64,000 nt of DNA, taken from positions 1 through 64,000 of the forward strand of contig NZ_CANMIO010000005.1 of NCBI RefSeq assembly GCF_947497935.1, in the 5' to 3' direction. Shown here piece by piece: positions 8,047-16,276 of this stretch. The stretch comes from an uncultured Shewanella sp. (GTDB taxonomy: Bacteria; Pseudomonadota; Gammaproteobacteria; Enterobacterales; Shewanellaceae). The position numbers and the translations under genes are program-made. Each line of letters starts with the position of its first letter. The stretch's first letter is position 1. Under the pieces are notes generated by a model. That model saw nothing but the letters and a program-made list of their open reading frames with translations, had not been told where the DNA came from and did not search any database.

Positions 8047-8448
8047 ATGGACAGTTTTTGCCACGATAACATCATGTTAGCTAAACTTATTCGTAAAGAG
8101 AAAAATGCGAGAATGAAACTTAAGTTGTTAGCTGTATTGCACTTTCAAGATGGGAAGTCTCGTTACCAAATTGCAGACTTTCTCAAAGTTAGTCGTACCA
8201 GCGTAAATAGATGGATAAGCCTCTATCTATCAAGTGGCTTAGAGGGGTTAAAAGATAAGCCCCATCGTGGAAGGCCCAGTACACTTAATCAAGATCAGCT
8301 TGTACAGCTAAAGAACTATATTAAAAATAAGCGTCATCACGGAGAAAAAGTCAAGTTGACTGGTGGAGATGTTCAACTGTACATAGAGAAACAGTTTGGC
8401 GTTAAATATGAGATATCCAGCGTGTATAAATTAATAGATCGATTTTAA
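8047..8448 (+). CDS. Stand-alone HTH protein, like the N-terminal half of an IS630 transposase
   Basis: 133 residues. The first helix-turn-helix (SRYQIADFLKVSRTSVNRW, about 40-58) is followed by the glycine/arginine hinge GLKDKPHRGRPS and a winged second helix-turn-helix ending VYKLIDRF. This is the bipartite DNA-binding module of IS630/Tc1-type transposases. The DDE catalytic domain is absent and no trace of it was seen downstream. The gene has a good ribosome site (AGGAG, six bases before ATG) overlapping the upstream stop codon, so it is translated with the L,D-transpeptidase gene. It is therefore either a truncated transposase or a domesticated regulator. Confidence 0.65.
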   Translation: MDSFCHDNIMLAKLIRKEKNARMKLKLLAVLHFQDGKSRYQIADFLKVSRTSVNRWISLYLSSGLEGLKDKPHRGRPSTLNQDQLVQLKNYIKNKRHHGEKVKLTGGDVQLYIEKQFGVKYEISSVYKLIDRF

Positions 8449-9005
8449 TACTGTTCTAACTGTCTTACTACGTAAAGTTGACACATGAATCATGCTTTGA
8501 TGCTAGAGCGGTCTTTAATCATTAAATAGTCTGAGTTTTTGACTATTAACCTAGTAAACTCGTTGGTTTTTCTATTGTAACGTTTTTATGCTGAATTTTT
8601 ATCGAATAATAATGTGGTCTGATTTTGTAATGTTTTTACTCCTGCTTAAATAGCAATTTTAAAGATTCGTATACTAGCAATCTAGAATTGTCTAACCCCA
8701 AAGAATAACTCCAGCTTAAAAGTTTCATGATTAGGCTAGCTATTGGGCCTTAAACGATATTAATTGGATTTTAGCAAGAGTCATACTTACAGTTTAGAGT
8801 CTAATTGAAAAAGGCTCGATAACTACAAAGTAGACCAATGAATTATTCCACATGGAGAGTTAAATAGGCGTTTGCTACTTTTAATAACAGCGTTACTTAA
8901 GCAATAAACTAAATTTTGCGTTTGTAGCCTAACTAGTTGTAGCTCATTCTTTAGCCGAACTAGTTGTAGCTCATTTTTATATAGGACGAAAAGGTGGATA
9001 AATTT
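8449..9005. other. Intergenic region and leader upstream of the Tad pilus locus
   Basis: About 550 AT-rich bases without a convincing gene. It should contain the promoter of the pilus operon. Near its 3' end lies a tandem direct repeat (separate entry). No remnant of a transposase DDE domain was recognised. Confidence 0.5.
8925..8979 (+). repeat. Two tandem copies of a 27-28-bp unit in the flp leader
   Basis: The core AACTAGTTGTAGCTCATT occurs twice, with AGCCT or AGCCG before each copy and T-rich sequence after. The second copy ends about 15-26 bases before the Flp pilin start codon. The core contains the palindromic AACTAGTT. It could be a pair of regulator sites or a recent tandem duplication. 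Confidence 0.7.
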
Positions 9006-9212
9006 ATGGATATCAAAGTTTTATTAAAAGAGTTTGTTGAGGACGAAAGTGGCTTAACAGCTGTTGAGTATGCGATCGCGGGAGGTTTAGTTGTTGGGGG
9101 CATGATTGCAGCATTTAATACCTTAGGTACAAACGCAACGGATAAAATTGACTGTTTGGCTTCGGCTGTTAATGGTAACTCAGCTGATTGTACGACAACT
9201 ACTACCCCTTAA
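9006..9212 (+). CDS. flp: Flp/Fap-type pilin (Tad pilus subunit)
   Basis: 68 residues from ATG 9006 (a GTG at 8994 would add four). The prepilin signature is ESG followed by LTAVEYAIAGGLVVGG: TadV-type peptidases cleave after the glycine, leaving a short hydrophobic pilin with the Glu-Tyr pair of the Flp motif. The C-terminus is Thr-rich and carries two cysteines. It is the first gene of the Tad operon and encodes the structural subunit of the bundle-forming adhesive pilus. The AAGGTGG before ATG 9006 and the AGGA before GTG 8994 are both acceptable ribosome sites, so the exact start is uncertain. Confidence 0.9.
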   Translation: MDIKVLLKEFVEDESGLTAVEYAIAGGLVVGGMIAAFNTLGTNATDKIDCLASAVNGNSADCTTTTTP

Positions 9213-9288
9213 AGCCATAACAGATAAGGGATTAAAGATTACTCACTCTATTGTGGGTAATCTTATGTTTTAAAACTAAGGGACTAAT

Positions 9289-9855
9289 ATGGCCGACAAT
9301 CAATTGTTATTTCAAGTCATCACCGCTGGGACTTTTTTTACTATAGCGATTGCCATTGATTTAACAAAGGAAAAAATACCAAACTGGCTGTGTTTAATCG
9401 CTATTTTCTGCGGATTCCTAATAAATAGTTATTTTGCTCAATTAAATGGATTAATGCTCTCTTTTATCGGTTTTAGCCTCGCATTTATTATCTTATTTCC
9501 AACTTTTATATTCAAAATACTGGGCGCTGGAGACATAAAGCTTATGATGGGGATAGGCGCTTTAATGGGACCCAATTTACTTATTTGGAGCATTCTCTAC
9601 GGCATTGTCGCTGGCGCAATAACCAGTGCACTACTTATCATATGGCGGTCTGGGTTTTCTGGGTGTTTTAAGACATTAAAGAGATATTGGGATTGCTTTT
9701 ATTTAAGAACGTATTTTAAGCCCGAAGAAGGAGAGGCTGCTGGCCAAAGAGTGCCCTATGCTCCAGCCTTAGCAATAGGTTGGTTATGGGCATGTTCTCT
9801 AAATCAAGATGTTACACACTTGTATACCTCAATTAGTCACTCTTTATTATCGTAG
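9289..9855 (+). CDS. tadV: Prepilin peptidase (TadV/CpaA, A24 family)
   Basis: 188 residues of polytopic membrane protein. The two catalytic aspartates of type IV prepilin peptidases are visible: the first in AIAIDLTKEKIPNWL (near residue 24) and the second in the GAGDIKLMMGIGA motif (near 85). It lacks the N-terminal methyltransferase domain of PilD, as is usual for the TadV/CpaA branch. It should process the Flp pilin and the TadE-like pseudopilins. Its C-terminal end lies ten bases before the start of the AAA+ gene. Confidence 0.88.
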   Translation: MADNQLLFQVITAGTFFTIAIAIDLTKEKIPNWLCLIAIFCGFLINSYFAQLNGLMLSFIGFSLAFIILFPTFIFKILGAGDIKLMMGIGALMGPNLLIWSILYGIVAGAITSALLIIWRSGFSGCFKTLKRYWDCFYLRTYFKPEEGEAAGQRVPYAPALAIGWLWACSLNQDVTHLYTSISHSLLS

Positions 9856-9865
9856 GACACGTGCC

Positions 9866-11188
9866 ATGAATATACCTAGAGAAGAGCTGGTTACTGAATC
9901 TACTATTTCAAATTCTTCTGCTCTGCAAATGGACCCTCAGTTAGCTCCACGTCCCAAAACAATTAAAGAAACTGGGGTATCTGAATCTTTACTGCTTGAT
10001 CTCGTTACCAAGCACCTTTTGTCGGCGGGTGTGCTAACTAGAGAGCAGCTTGTAAATTTAATTGGTGTAACAGGTGGTATCATTCAGCAATTGTTGGATA
10101 CTGCAAAATCCTTAGCTTGGGTTGAAAACAGGCAGACCACTTCTGATGGCCAAATGCGCTATGCTTTGAGTGCAGGAGGTGAAATTCATGCAAAGCAGGC
10201 CTTGTCCAGAAATGGGTATCTTGGTCTGGCGCCAGTTCCATTGAAGCAGTATTCAGATATTTGTAAAAAACAATCTAGTAGGTCAAAGGCAATAACTTTT
10301 GAAATGTTAGAAAAAGGGTTGTCAGCGCTTGTTTTACCAAAAGATTTACTCTTTAAAATCGGCCCTGCAATGAACTCTAGTCGGCCAGTACTTATTTATG
10401 GTCCTCCTGGTACTGGAAAAAGTTACTTATGCCGTCATTTGAACCTGACGTTAGGTGATAGCGTATTAATTCCTTATGCCCTAGCGATAGGCAATGAAGT
10501 CATTCAAGTTTACGACCCCGAATTACATCATAAAGTTGAGGAGCAAGATAAAGGCAATAGCCTTAATCTGTCTGAAGGACATGATCCCAGGTGGCTTAAA
10601 TGTGAAAGACCACTACGTATAACAGGCGGTGAATTGACGGCTGAAATGCTAGAGGTTCAGTTCGACAGCCACAGTCGTACTTATATGGCACCGCTGCAGT
10701 TAAAAGCGAATAACGGGATTTTATTATTAGATGATTTAGGTAGACAAAAGATTAGTGCTAAACAACTTTTCAATCGCTGGATTATTCCTATGGAAGAGCG
10801 AAGAGACTTTTTAAGTCTGCAGTCTGGTGAACATTTTGAGATCCCTTTTGAGCTGATCCTATTATTTTCTACTAACCTTGATCCAAAGGAACTTGTAGAT
10901 GAAGCCTTTTTAAGGCGTCTAGGGTACAAAATTCATTTCGATGCTTTAGATGAAGAACTATATAGAAAAATATGGTTTCAAGTTTGCGAAGATTTAGGCT
11001 TAAGTTGTACTGAAGAAGTATTTCAGTATTTATTAGTTGAGTATCACAAGAGATATAACAAACCGTTAATACCATGTTACCCAAGGGATTTATTAGGGAT
11101 TATGTCAGACCAAATTAGCTTTATGGAGTTTGAACCAGTTGTTACGCCGTCCTTGGTTGATTCTTCCTGGTCGATATATTTTGTATAA
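9866..11188 (+). CDS. AAA+ ATPase with N-terminal winged-helix region, inside the Tad locus
   Basis: 440 residues from ATG 9866, which has AGGA eight bases upstream; an in-frame earlier ATG at 9809 would overlap tadV and is rejected. Residues about 35-100 look like a winged helix (LTREQLVNLIGVTGGIIQQLL). The AAA+ core follows: Walker A GPPGTGKS near 180, Walker B ILLLDDLG near 286, sensor LLFSTNLDP near 335 and an arginine-finger-like AFLRRLG. It is not one of the usual Tad ATPases (TadA, TadZ). It may be a remodelling or regulatory ATPase for pilus assembly; no function is established here. Confidence 0.75.
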   Translation: MNIPREELVTESTISNSSALQMDPQLAPRPKTIKETGVSESLLLDLVTKHLLSAGVLTREQLVNLIGVTGGIIQQLLDTAKSLAWVENRQTTSDGQMRYALSAGGEIHAKQALSRNGYLGLAPVPLKQYSDICKKQSSRSKAITFEMLEKGLSALVLPKDLLFKIGPAMNSSRPVLIYGPPGTGKSYLCRHLNLTLGDSVLIPYALAIGNEVIQVYDPELHHKVEEQDKGNSLNLSEGHDPRWLKCERPLRITGGELTAEMLEVQFDSHSRTYMAPLQLKANNGILLLDDLGRQKISAKQLFNRWIIPMEERRDFLSLQSGEHFEIPFELILLFSTNLDPKELVDEAFLRRLGYKIHFDALDEELYRKIWFQVCEDLGLSCTEEVFQYLLVEYHKRYNKPLIPCYPRDLLGIMSDQISFMEFEPVVTPSLVDSSWSIYFV

Positions 11189-11214
11189 ATTGTTTACATT
11201 TTTAGGAGCGACAG

Positions 11215-12030
11215 ATGAATAATAAAACCGTCTTATTTGTCATTTTGTCATTAGTATTTGGAGTTACTGCCGTTTATCTTGCGCAGAATTGGCTGAAAAC
11301 AAATACTAAAACAGAAACAGTAGGAATGACTTCCAATGTCATTACTATGGTAACAGAGGTGCCTTTGGGAACGATAATAGAGAGAAAGCATCTAGCCTTA
11401 ACCCCAGTGGCTGACAATTTAATTCCGGAAGGGGCAATTACTGATATTACCGAGGCTGAAGGCAAAGTTGTAAAGCATCGACTTTATCAGGGGGAGGTAT
11501 TACGCAAAGAGCGGTTAACTCCTAAAGGAGAGGGCAGCACACTAGCAAGTTTAATTACTCCGACAATGCGTGCAGTCACGATTAGAGTTAACGATGTCGT
11601 TGGTGTGGCTGGTTTTCTTCTACCCGGAAACAGGGTGGATATTATTAATATATTTACCAGTAGTGGTTTAAAAACGGACATTGTTCTTTCAAATGTGAAA
11701 ATTTTAGCTATCGACCAAAAAGCATCGAATGATGAAAATAAACCAGTCTTAGTACGAGCGGTAACATTAGAGTTAAGTTTAGAGCAGGCAGAGACATTGA
11801 TGATTGCTAAAAGTAGAGGCTCTTTGCAACTAGCTTTAAGAAACCCCAATGACACGGCGATTATAGAATTAGCTGATATTGAAAAAGCGAATAAAACAGA
11901 AAAAATTGATAATGAAGTACCTTCTCAACCCGTTGAAGCCGGACAGTTTGCCAGAGTATCAGAAACTAAAAAACATAAGGTTTTTTTGCTTAAAGGCATG
12001 AGTGAGCAAGAGATAAAAGTCGACAACTAA
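11215..12030 (+). CDS. cpaB: Flp pilus assembly protein CpaB/RcpC
   Basis: 271 residues. One N-terminal membrane segment (about 5-24) is followed by an SAF domain (about 45-105; VPLGTIIERKHLALTPV ... VKHRLYQGEVLRKERL) and the RcpC/CpaB region (VRAVTLELSLEQAETLMIAK). Members sit in the periplasm, bind peptidoglycan or carbohydrate through SAF, and help gate the secretin. It is followed by the secretin gene, the usual rcpC-rcpA order. AGGAG precedes the ATG by seven bases. Confidence 0.88.
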   Translation: MNNKTVLFVILSLVFGVTAVYLAQNWLKTNTKTETVGMTSNVITMVTEVPLGTIIERKHLALTPVADNLIPEGAITDITEAEGKVVKHRLYQGEVLRKERLTPKGEGSTLASLITPTMRAVTIRVNDVVGVAGFLLPGNRVDIINIFTSSGLKTDIVLSNVKILAIDQKASNDENKPVLVRAVTLELSLEQAETLMIAKSRGSLQLALRNPNDTAIIELADIEKANKTEKIDNEVPSQPVEAGQFARVSETKKHKVFLLKGMSEQEIKVDN

Positions 12031-12078
12031 TCATTTATTGGTTTCGACCAAATAGATTCATGTTTTAAGGAGAATAAC

Positions 12079-13515
12079 ATGTCATTCCTTCGCAACTGTT
12101 CAATTATTTGTTTATTGGCAATATTACAGCTATCAACAGCTTATGCTGGGGGACCAACTGCAGGAGCTAGAAATAATGTCCAATTGATCCCCATTTTTAA
12201 ATCCAGAGTTTTGATGCTAAAGGGACCTGTCCATAGAGTGTCTGTGGGGAATCCTAGTATCGCAGATATAAAATTACTGCCTAATGACGAACTATATATT
12301 TTAGGAAAACAATTAGGCAGTACGAATGTGATGATCTGGGATAAGAATGAGCAACTTGCAAGAATCATGGATATTGAAGTTACTCATGATTTAAATGGAT
12401 TAAAAACGAGACTATTTCAGTTCCTTCCTTCCGAGAAGTTAGGTGTGCAGACCTCTCAAGGCCAGTTGTTATTAAGCGGCCAAGCTTCAAACTTACAAAA
12501 AATGAACACAGCTGTTGAGTTAGCACAAGGCTATGCCGAGGCTGCTGCTGGAGGCCAAGCACCCAGTAAAGTGCTTAATATGATGACAATTGGTGGTGAT
12601 CATCAAGTCATGTTAGAAGTCGTGGTTGCTGAGGTACAAAGAAATGTCGCAAGGCAATTTGACTCTAAGTTTTTTATCTTTAATCAAGGTTCAAATTTAT
12701 CTGGTGGTCTTGTTGGAGGAGGCGGGGGCTTTGATCCTGGAAGTATCGGTGGCATAGACGGAAAAGGACTATTTGCACAGTATATTAACGGTGATTTAAT
12801 GATGAACTTTGCACTCGATATCGCGAAACAAAATGGATTAGCAAAAGTATTAGCTGAGCCAAATGTGACCGCTATGAGTGGACAGTCAGCAGAGTTTCTA
12901 TCAGGTGGAGAATTTCCAATTCCAGTGCCCGGAGAAAATGGCAATACAACCATTGAATACAGAGATTATGGTGTTGGTGTGAAGTTTGTACCGACTGTCC
13001 TAGATTCAGGACAAATAAATCTTAATCTCAATGTTGTCGTTAGCGAAATTAGTACCGCAAATGGTTTTTCAATATCAGGTAATACGTCGACTTCATTAGT
13101 CGTACCGTCGCTGGTAAAAAGAAGCACTGCAACAACAGTTGAACTGGCTGATGGGCAAACGATCGCTATCAGTGGTTTGATAAGTGACACCTTAAGAGAA
13201 AATATCGATAAGTTACCCGGTCTTGGAGATGTACCAGTACTAGGACAGCTATTTACCAGTAAAAGCTTTCAAAGTGGCCAAAGTGAGCTGGTTATCTTAG
13301 TCACCCCAAGACTCGTCAGAGCTTTCAATCGAAAAGATATCTCCTTGCCTACAGATGGTTTTGTTCTGCCGTCGGATGTTGAGTTTTACTTGTTAGGCAA
13401 GCTGTCTCACAAAGAAGCATCTGATGATTCTAGTGACACTCCTTATGAGCCCGCAGAATCAGATTCGCAATTAGATGATACGGGAACCCAACAAAAATAC
13501 GGTCATTCACTTTAA
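12079..13515 (+). CDS. rcpA: Tad pilus outer-membrane secretin (RcpA/CpaC)
   Basis: 478 residues. A signal peptide (about 1-23, ending TAYAGG) is followed by the pilus-type N-domain (VHRVSVGNPSIADIKLL ... LYILGKQLGSTNVMIWD) and a BON-like segment. The C-terminal secretin domain (about 180-415) contains VLAEPNVTAMSGQSAEFLSGG and ends VPVLGQLFTSKSFQSGQSELVILVTPRLV, both diagnostic. A glycine-rich stretch near residue 215 is unusual. It forms the outer-membrane channel through which the Flp pilus is extruded. The last about 45 residues are acidic and low-complexity. Confidence 0.92.
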   Translation: MSFLRNCSIICLLAILQLSTAYAGGPTAGARNNVQLIPIFKSRVLMLKGPVHRVSVGNPSIADIKLLPNDELYILGKQLGSTNVMIWDKNEQLARIMDIEVTHDLNGLKTRLFQFLPSEKLGVQTSQGQLLLSGQASNLQKMNTAVELAQGYAEAAAGGQAPSKVLNMMTIGGDHQVMLEVVVAEVQRNVARQFDSKFFIFNQGSNLSGGLVGGGGGFDPGSIGGIDGKGLFAQYINGDLMMNFALDIAKQNGLAKVLAEPNVTAMSGQSAEFLSGGEFPIPVPGENGNTTIEYRDYGVGVKFVPTVLDSGQINLNLNVVVSEISTANGFSISGNTSTSLVVPSLVKRSTATTVELADGQTIAISGLISDTLRENIDKLPGLGDVPVLGQLFTSKSFQSGQSELVILVTPRLVRAFNRKDISLPTDGFVLPSDVEFYLLGKLSHKEASDDSSDTPYEPAESDSQLDDTGTQQKYGHSL

Positions 13516-13532
13516 ACTTAGGAGTAAGACTT

Positions 13533-13850
13533 ATGAGAAATGACACCAACGTTTCAATTACTAATTGTTTTACTGCATTTTTTATTGTTTGTTTAAGTGG
13601 ATGTACAACAGTTAACGACTTTCCTATGGGAGAAAGTCATTATCAAATTAAACAGGTTCAAATATTAGATCCTGAAGCTGCAGAACGTAATGACGGTATT
13701 ATTCTGAGTCTTGATGGTACTTACGGCGAAGCTGTAATGAAGTCTTATCGTGAGAGTAGTGTTAAACCCGAAGTTTCAAAAACTATGGGTTCTATTAGAG
13801 CGAATAGTTCTGGAAGCAGCTCTGGAAGCAGCTCAGGTAGTAGTAATTAA
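13533..13850 (+). CDS. Small Tad-locus lipoprotein with Gly-Ser tail
   Basis: 105 residues. The N-terminus has a signal peptide with a lipobox LSGC (cysteine near residue 27), so the mature protein should be a lipoprotein of about 79 residues. The last about 17 residues are a Gly/Ser repeat (units SSGS). The position after the secretin suggests a pilotin-like or RcpB/CpaD-like helper, but sequence similarity to those families is not evident. AGGAG lies ten bases before ATG. Confidence 0.65.
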   Translation: MRNDTNVSITNCFTAFFIVCLSGCTTVNDFPMGESHYQIKQVQILDPEAAERNDGIILSLDGTYGEAVMKSYRESSVKPEVSKTMGSIRANSSGSSSGSSSGSSN

Positions 13851-13891
13851 CACTTGTGCATAGTGCATAGTAATCAGAAATAGAGGTTATG

Positions 13892-15229
13892 ATGTCCAAA
13901 GTAATTAAATGTGGAAATCAAAAGCTTGTAGCAAGGCAATATCAATCTGGTGCTATATTAGTCATGTTTACAATAGGACTATTTTCAATACTCGCTTTCG
14001 CTGCTTTAGCGTTAGACGGTGGCCATATGTTGCTAAGTAAGGGACGATTACAAAATGCAGTCGATGCAGCAGCATTAAATGCGGCAAAAGAGCTACAACA
14101 AGGAGCGACATTGTTTGAAGCTAGGGAAGCCGCCTACACGATATTACTTCAAAATCTGGGATTTTCAGAAAATGGTGAACTAGATAATTCAGTTTCATTA
14201 TCTAGTCCTGACTTTAATAGCACACAAGTAACAAGTCGATTGCATGTGGAGTTTTCCGAATTACCTGATCCCTTCAATCCCATACTTGCTGAGGGCAGTG
14301 AGTATGTTCGAGTCAGGGTTGAGAATGTAAACCTGTCAAATTTCCTAGCGGATATCCTCAATTTTGATAAAAATATTAGAGCTTCGGCAGTTGCAGGCCG
14401 AAGTCAGGACTTATTATGTGTGAATAGAATCGCGCCTTTATTAGTTTGTGGAGACGAAAATTCATCTGCAGATGAAAACTTCGGATTAACTCAAGATTTA
14501 TATCTGATGAAAATAGGTGCAAACCAGCCTAGCGCAAATGGTACAGGTAATTTTCAATTGATTAATTTAGATGGCGATAATGGCTCTAAGGCAATCGCTG
14601 ATGCATTATCAGGAAACTTCTCTCCTGATCAGTGTATAGGTCCAGGGGATGAAATTGACACTAAACCGGGTAATTCAGTTGGTATAAAACATGGGTTCAA
14701 TACTATGTTTGGTGATTGGGGGGGGATGGGGACTAACAATGTAGATAATCCTAGAGATATCAACATATGTGAAGCGACTCCAGTCTCTGTCATTGAGGTC
14801 CATGCTCAGGATAGTGATGGTAATCTCTTATACAATGATGATGGTAGCGCGCTAATGGAAACAGCGATCGATCCTGACTCTAAAGCAACTGCTTATCGGT
14901 GGTCAGATTATGATACTGATAATCGTGCAGCTATCCCTCCAAGTTGCGTGACCACTTCAGATCCTTATGCAAAGCCTTTACGTCGAGAGATGTCGGTAGT
15001 TATCGGAGTTTGTGATCCTAATGCCAATGGTACTTACCCTGTTGACATTTTAGGTACTGGATGTTTCTTTTTGACACAAAAAATGGGTACCAGTGGTCAG
15101 GACTCTTATATTGTGGGTGAGTTTTTAAAAAACTGTTCTAATTCAGGTCAATCTTCACTCGATCCTAATTATGTAGGGGATAGTTCTACGATTGTTCTTT
15201 ACTGGGATCCTGATAGTCCAGATTCGTGA
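13892..15229 (+). CDS. tadG: TadG-like Flp pilus assembly protein
   Basis: About 445 residues. The N-terminal region carries the TadE/TadG-type membrane segment (GAILVMFTIGLFSILAFAALALDGG, about 20-45, shown here only as a motif region) followed by the conserved GRLQNAVDAAALNAAKEL helix. The remainder is an extracytoplasmic domain with Asp/Asn/Gly-rich loops and several cysteines. TadG proteins are minor pilus-associated or membrane-anchored components. Two consecutive ATG codons are present; the second (13892) is better spaced from GAGG. The C-terminus overlaps nothing and is ten bases from tadE. Confidence 0.75.
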   Translation: MSKVIKCGNQKLVARQYQSGAILVMFTIGLFSILAFAALALDGGHMLLSKGRLQNAVDAAALNAAKELQQGATLFEAREAAYTILLQNLGFSENGELDNSVSLSSPDFNSTQVTSRLHVEFSELPDPFNPILAEGSEYVRVRVENVNLSNFLADILNFDKNIRASAVAGRSQDLLCVNRIAPLLVCGDENSSADENFGLTQDLYLMKIGANQPSANGTGNFQLINLDGDNGSKAIADALSGNFSPDQCIGPGDEIDTKPGNSVGIKHGFNTMFGDWGGMGTNNVDNPRDINICEATPVSVIEVHAQDSDGNLLYNDDGSALMETAIDPDSKATAYRWSDYDTDNRAAIPPSCVTTSDPYAKPLRREMSVVIGVCDPNANGTYPVDILGTGCFFLTQKMGTSGQDSYIVGEFLKNCSNSGQSSLDPNYVGDSSTIVLYWDPDSPDS

Positions 15230-15239
15230 GGAGAGAATA

Positions 15240-15731
15240 ATGTTTAGATTATCTGGTTTTCAAAAACAAAAAGGTCTTGCAACTATTGAGTTTACCTTGC
15301 TTGTGCCCTTTTTTTTGCTAATTATCTTCGCAACAGCTGAGTTCGGGCGAGGGCTGTATCAATATAGCCAATTGACTAGAATGATAAGAGACGCAGCGAG
15401 GCATCTATCTCAGAGCGTTATAACGACAGGAAATGGAGTACCTGCAGATTCAACTGGTAAGGTATTGGATGCGAATTGCAATAATTGCATTACTGAGACG
15501 AAAATGATTTTAAAGCATGGTGCTAACTCCGTATCACCATTATTACTAAATGAGATTGACACTGCAGTAATAACAATCGAAGAATCTCCGCTCGGAAGCG
15601 GAATAATGGTGATTTCTGTCGACTACGACTGGAGCCCGATTTTCTTTGACCAGTTATCAGGCTTCGGACTAGGGGATGGTATTGACCTAAGTTTTAACTT
15701 GAATTCGACTTACGCTGTGAGGGCAATATGA
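15240..15731 (+). CDS. tadE: TadE-like pseudopilin
   Basis: 163 residues from ATG 15240, which follows GGAGAG; a longer in-frame start at 15192 would overlap tadG. The signature is KGLATIEFTLLVPFF with glutamate at position +5 of the mature pseudopilin, followed by AEFGRGLYQYSQLTRMIRDAAR. TadV should process it. The C-terminal domain is periplasmic and of mixed character. Its stop overlaps the start of the next pseudopilin gene by four bases. Confidence 0.85.
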   Translation: MFRLSGFQKQKGLATIEFTLLVPFFLLIIFATAEFGRGLYQYSQLTRMIRDAARHLSQSVITTGNGVPADSTGKVLDANCNNCITETKMILKHGANSVSPLLLNEIDTAVITIEESPLGSGIMVISVDYDWSPIFFDQLSGFGLGDGIDLSFNLNSTYAVRAI

Positions 15732-16183
15732 AGAACATTAGCAGGACAAGAGGAGTCTATGCTGTCGAGTTTTCGATTGTAGCGAGTGTGTTCTTCCTTT
15801 TCTTATTTTCTTCTATAGAAGTTGGCAGGCTGTTGTATACCTACAATGTTTTACATGAAGCTGCCCGCCGTGCGGCTAGAATTGCTGTGGTCTGCCAAGT
15901 TAGCACGGATATTCGCGCAAAAGCACTCTTTAACGGGGCTAATTTAGTCCCTAACCTAACTAATAATAACTTGTCTATAACTTACCTACAATTAGATGGA
16001 AGTAATGCTACAGATTTAGTTTATGGCAGTGATATTCGCTTAATTAGAGCTGAAATCATCAATTATCAACATCAATTTTTAGTTCCAGGGCTTACACAGA
16101 CCCTTAATTCTCCCACCTTTTCTGCAACTTTACCTAGAGAGAGCTTGGGGGTTTTCAAGGGCGGAACATCCGATTGTAGCTGA
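15728..16183 (+). CDS. tadF: Second TadE-like pseudopilin (TadF position)
   Basis: 151 residues. The N-terminus RGVYAVEFSIVASVFFLFLF, then SSIEVGRLLYTYNVLHEAARRAAR, matches the TadE/TadF family, including the glutamate of the prepilin-like motif. The ATG overlaps the tadE stop as ATGA, which indicates translational coupling. The symbol is given by position and family; TadE and TadF cannot be strictly told apart from sequence alone. Confidence 0.8.
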   Translation: MKNISRTRGVYAVEFSIVASVFFLFLFSSIEVGRLLYTYNVLHEAARRAARIAVVCQVSTDIRAKALFNGANLVPNLTNNNLSITYLQLDGSNATDLVYGSDIRLIRAEIINYQHQFLVPGLTQTLNSPTFSATLPRESLGVFKGGTSDCS

Positions 16184-16276
16184 TTCTTTTTCAATCAATA
16201 GGTAAATAATCAACTACCTTATGGATTGTTGTCTATAGTAAATATAGCTGCATTGGAAAAGGAAGTAAGGTGCGTA

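Noticed and set aside
9809..9865. Upstream start for the AAA+ ATPase gene
   Set aside because: It would overlap tadV by about 47 bases and has no ribosome site; the ATG at 9866 has AGGA at good spacing.
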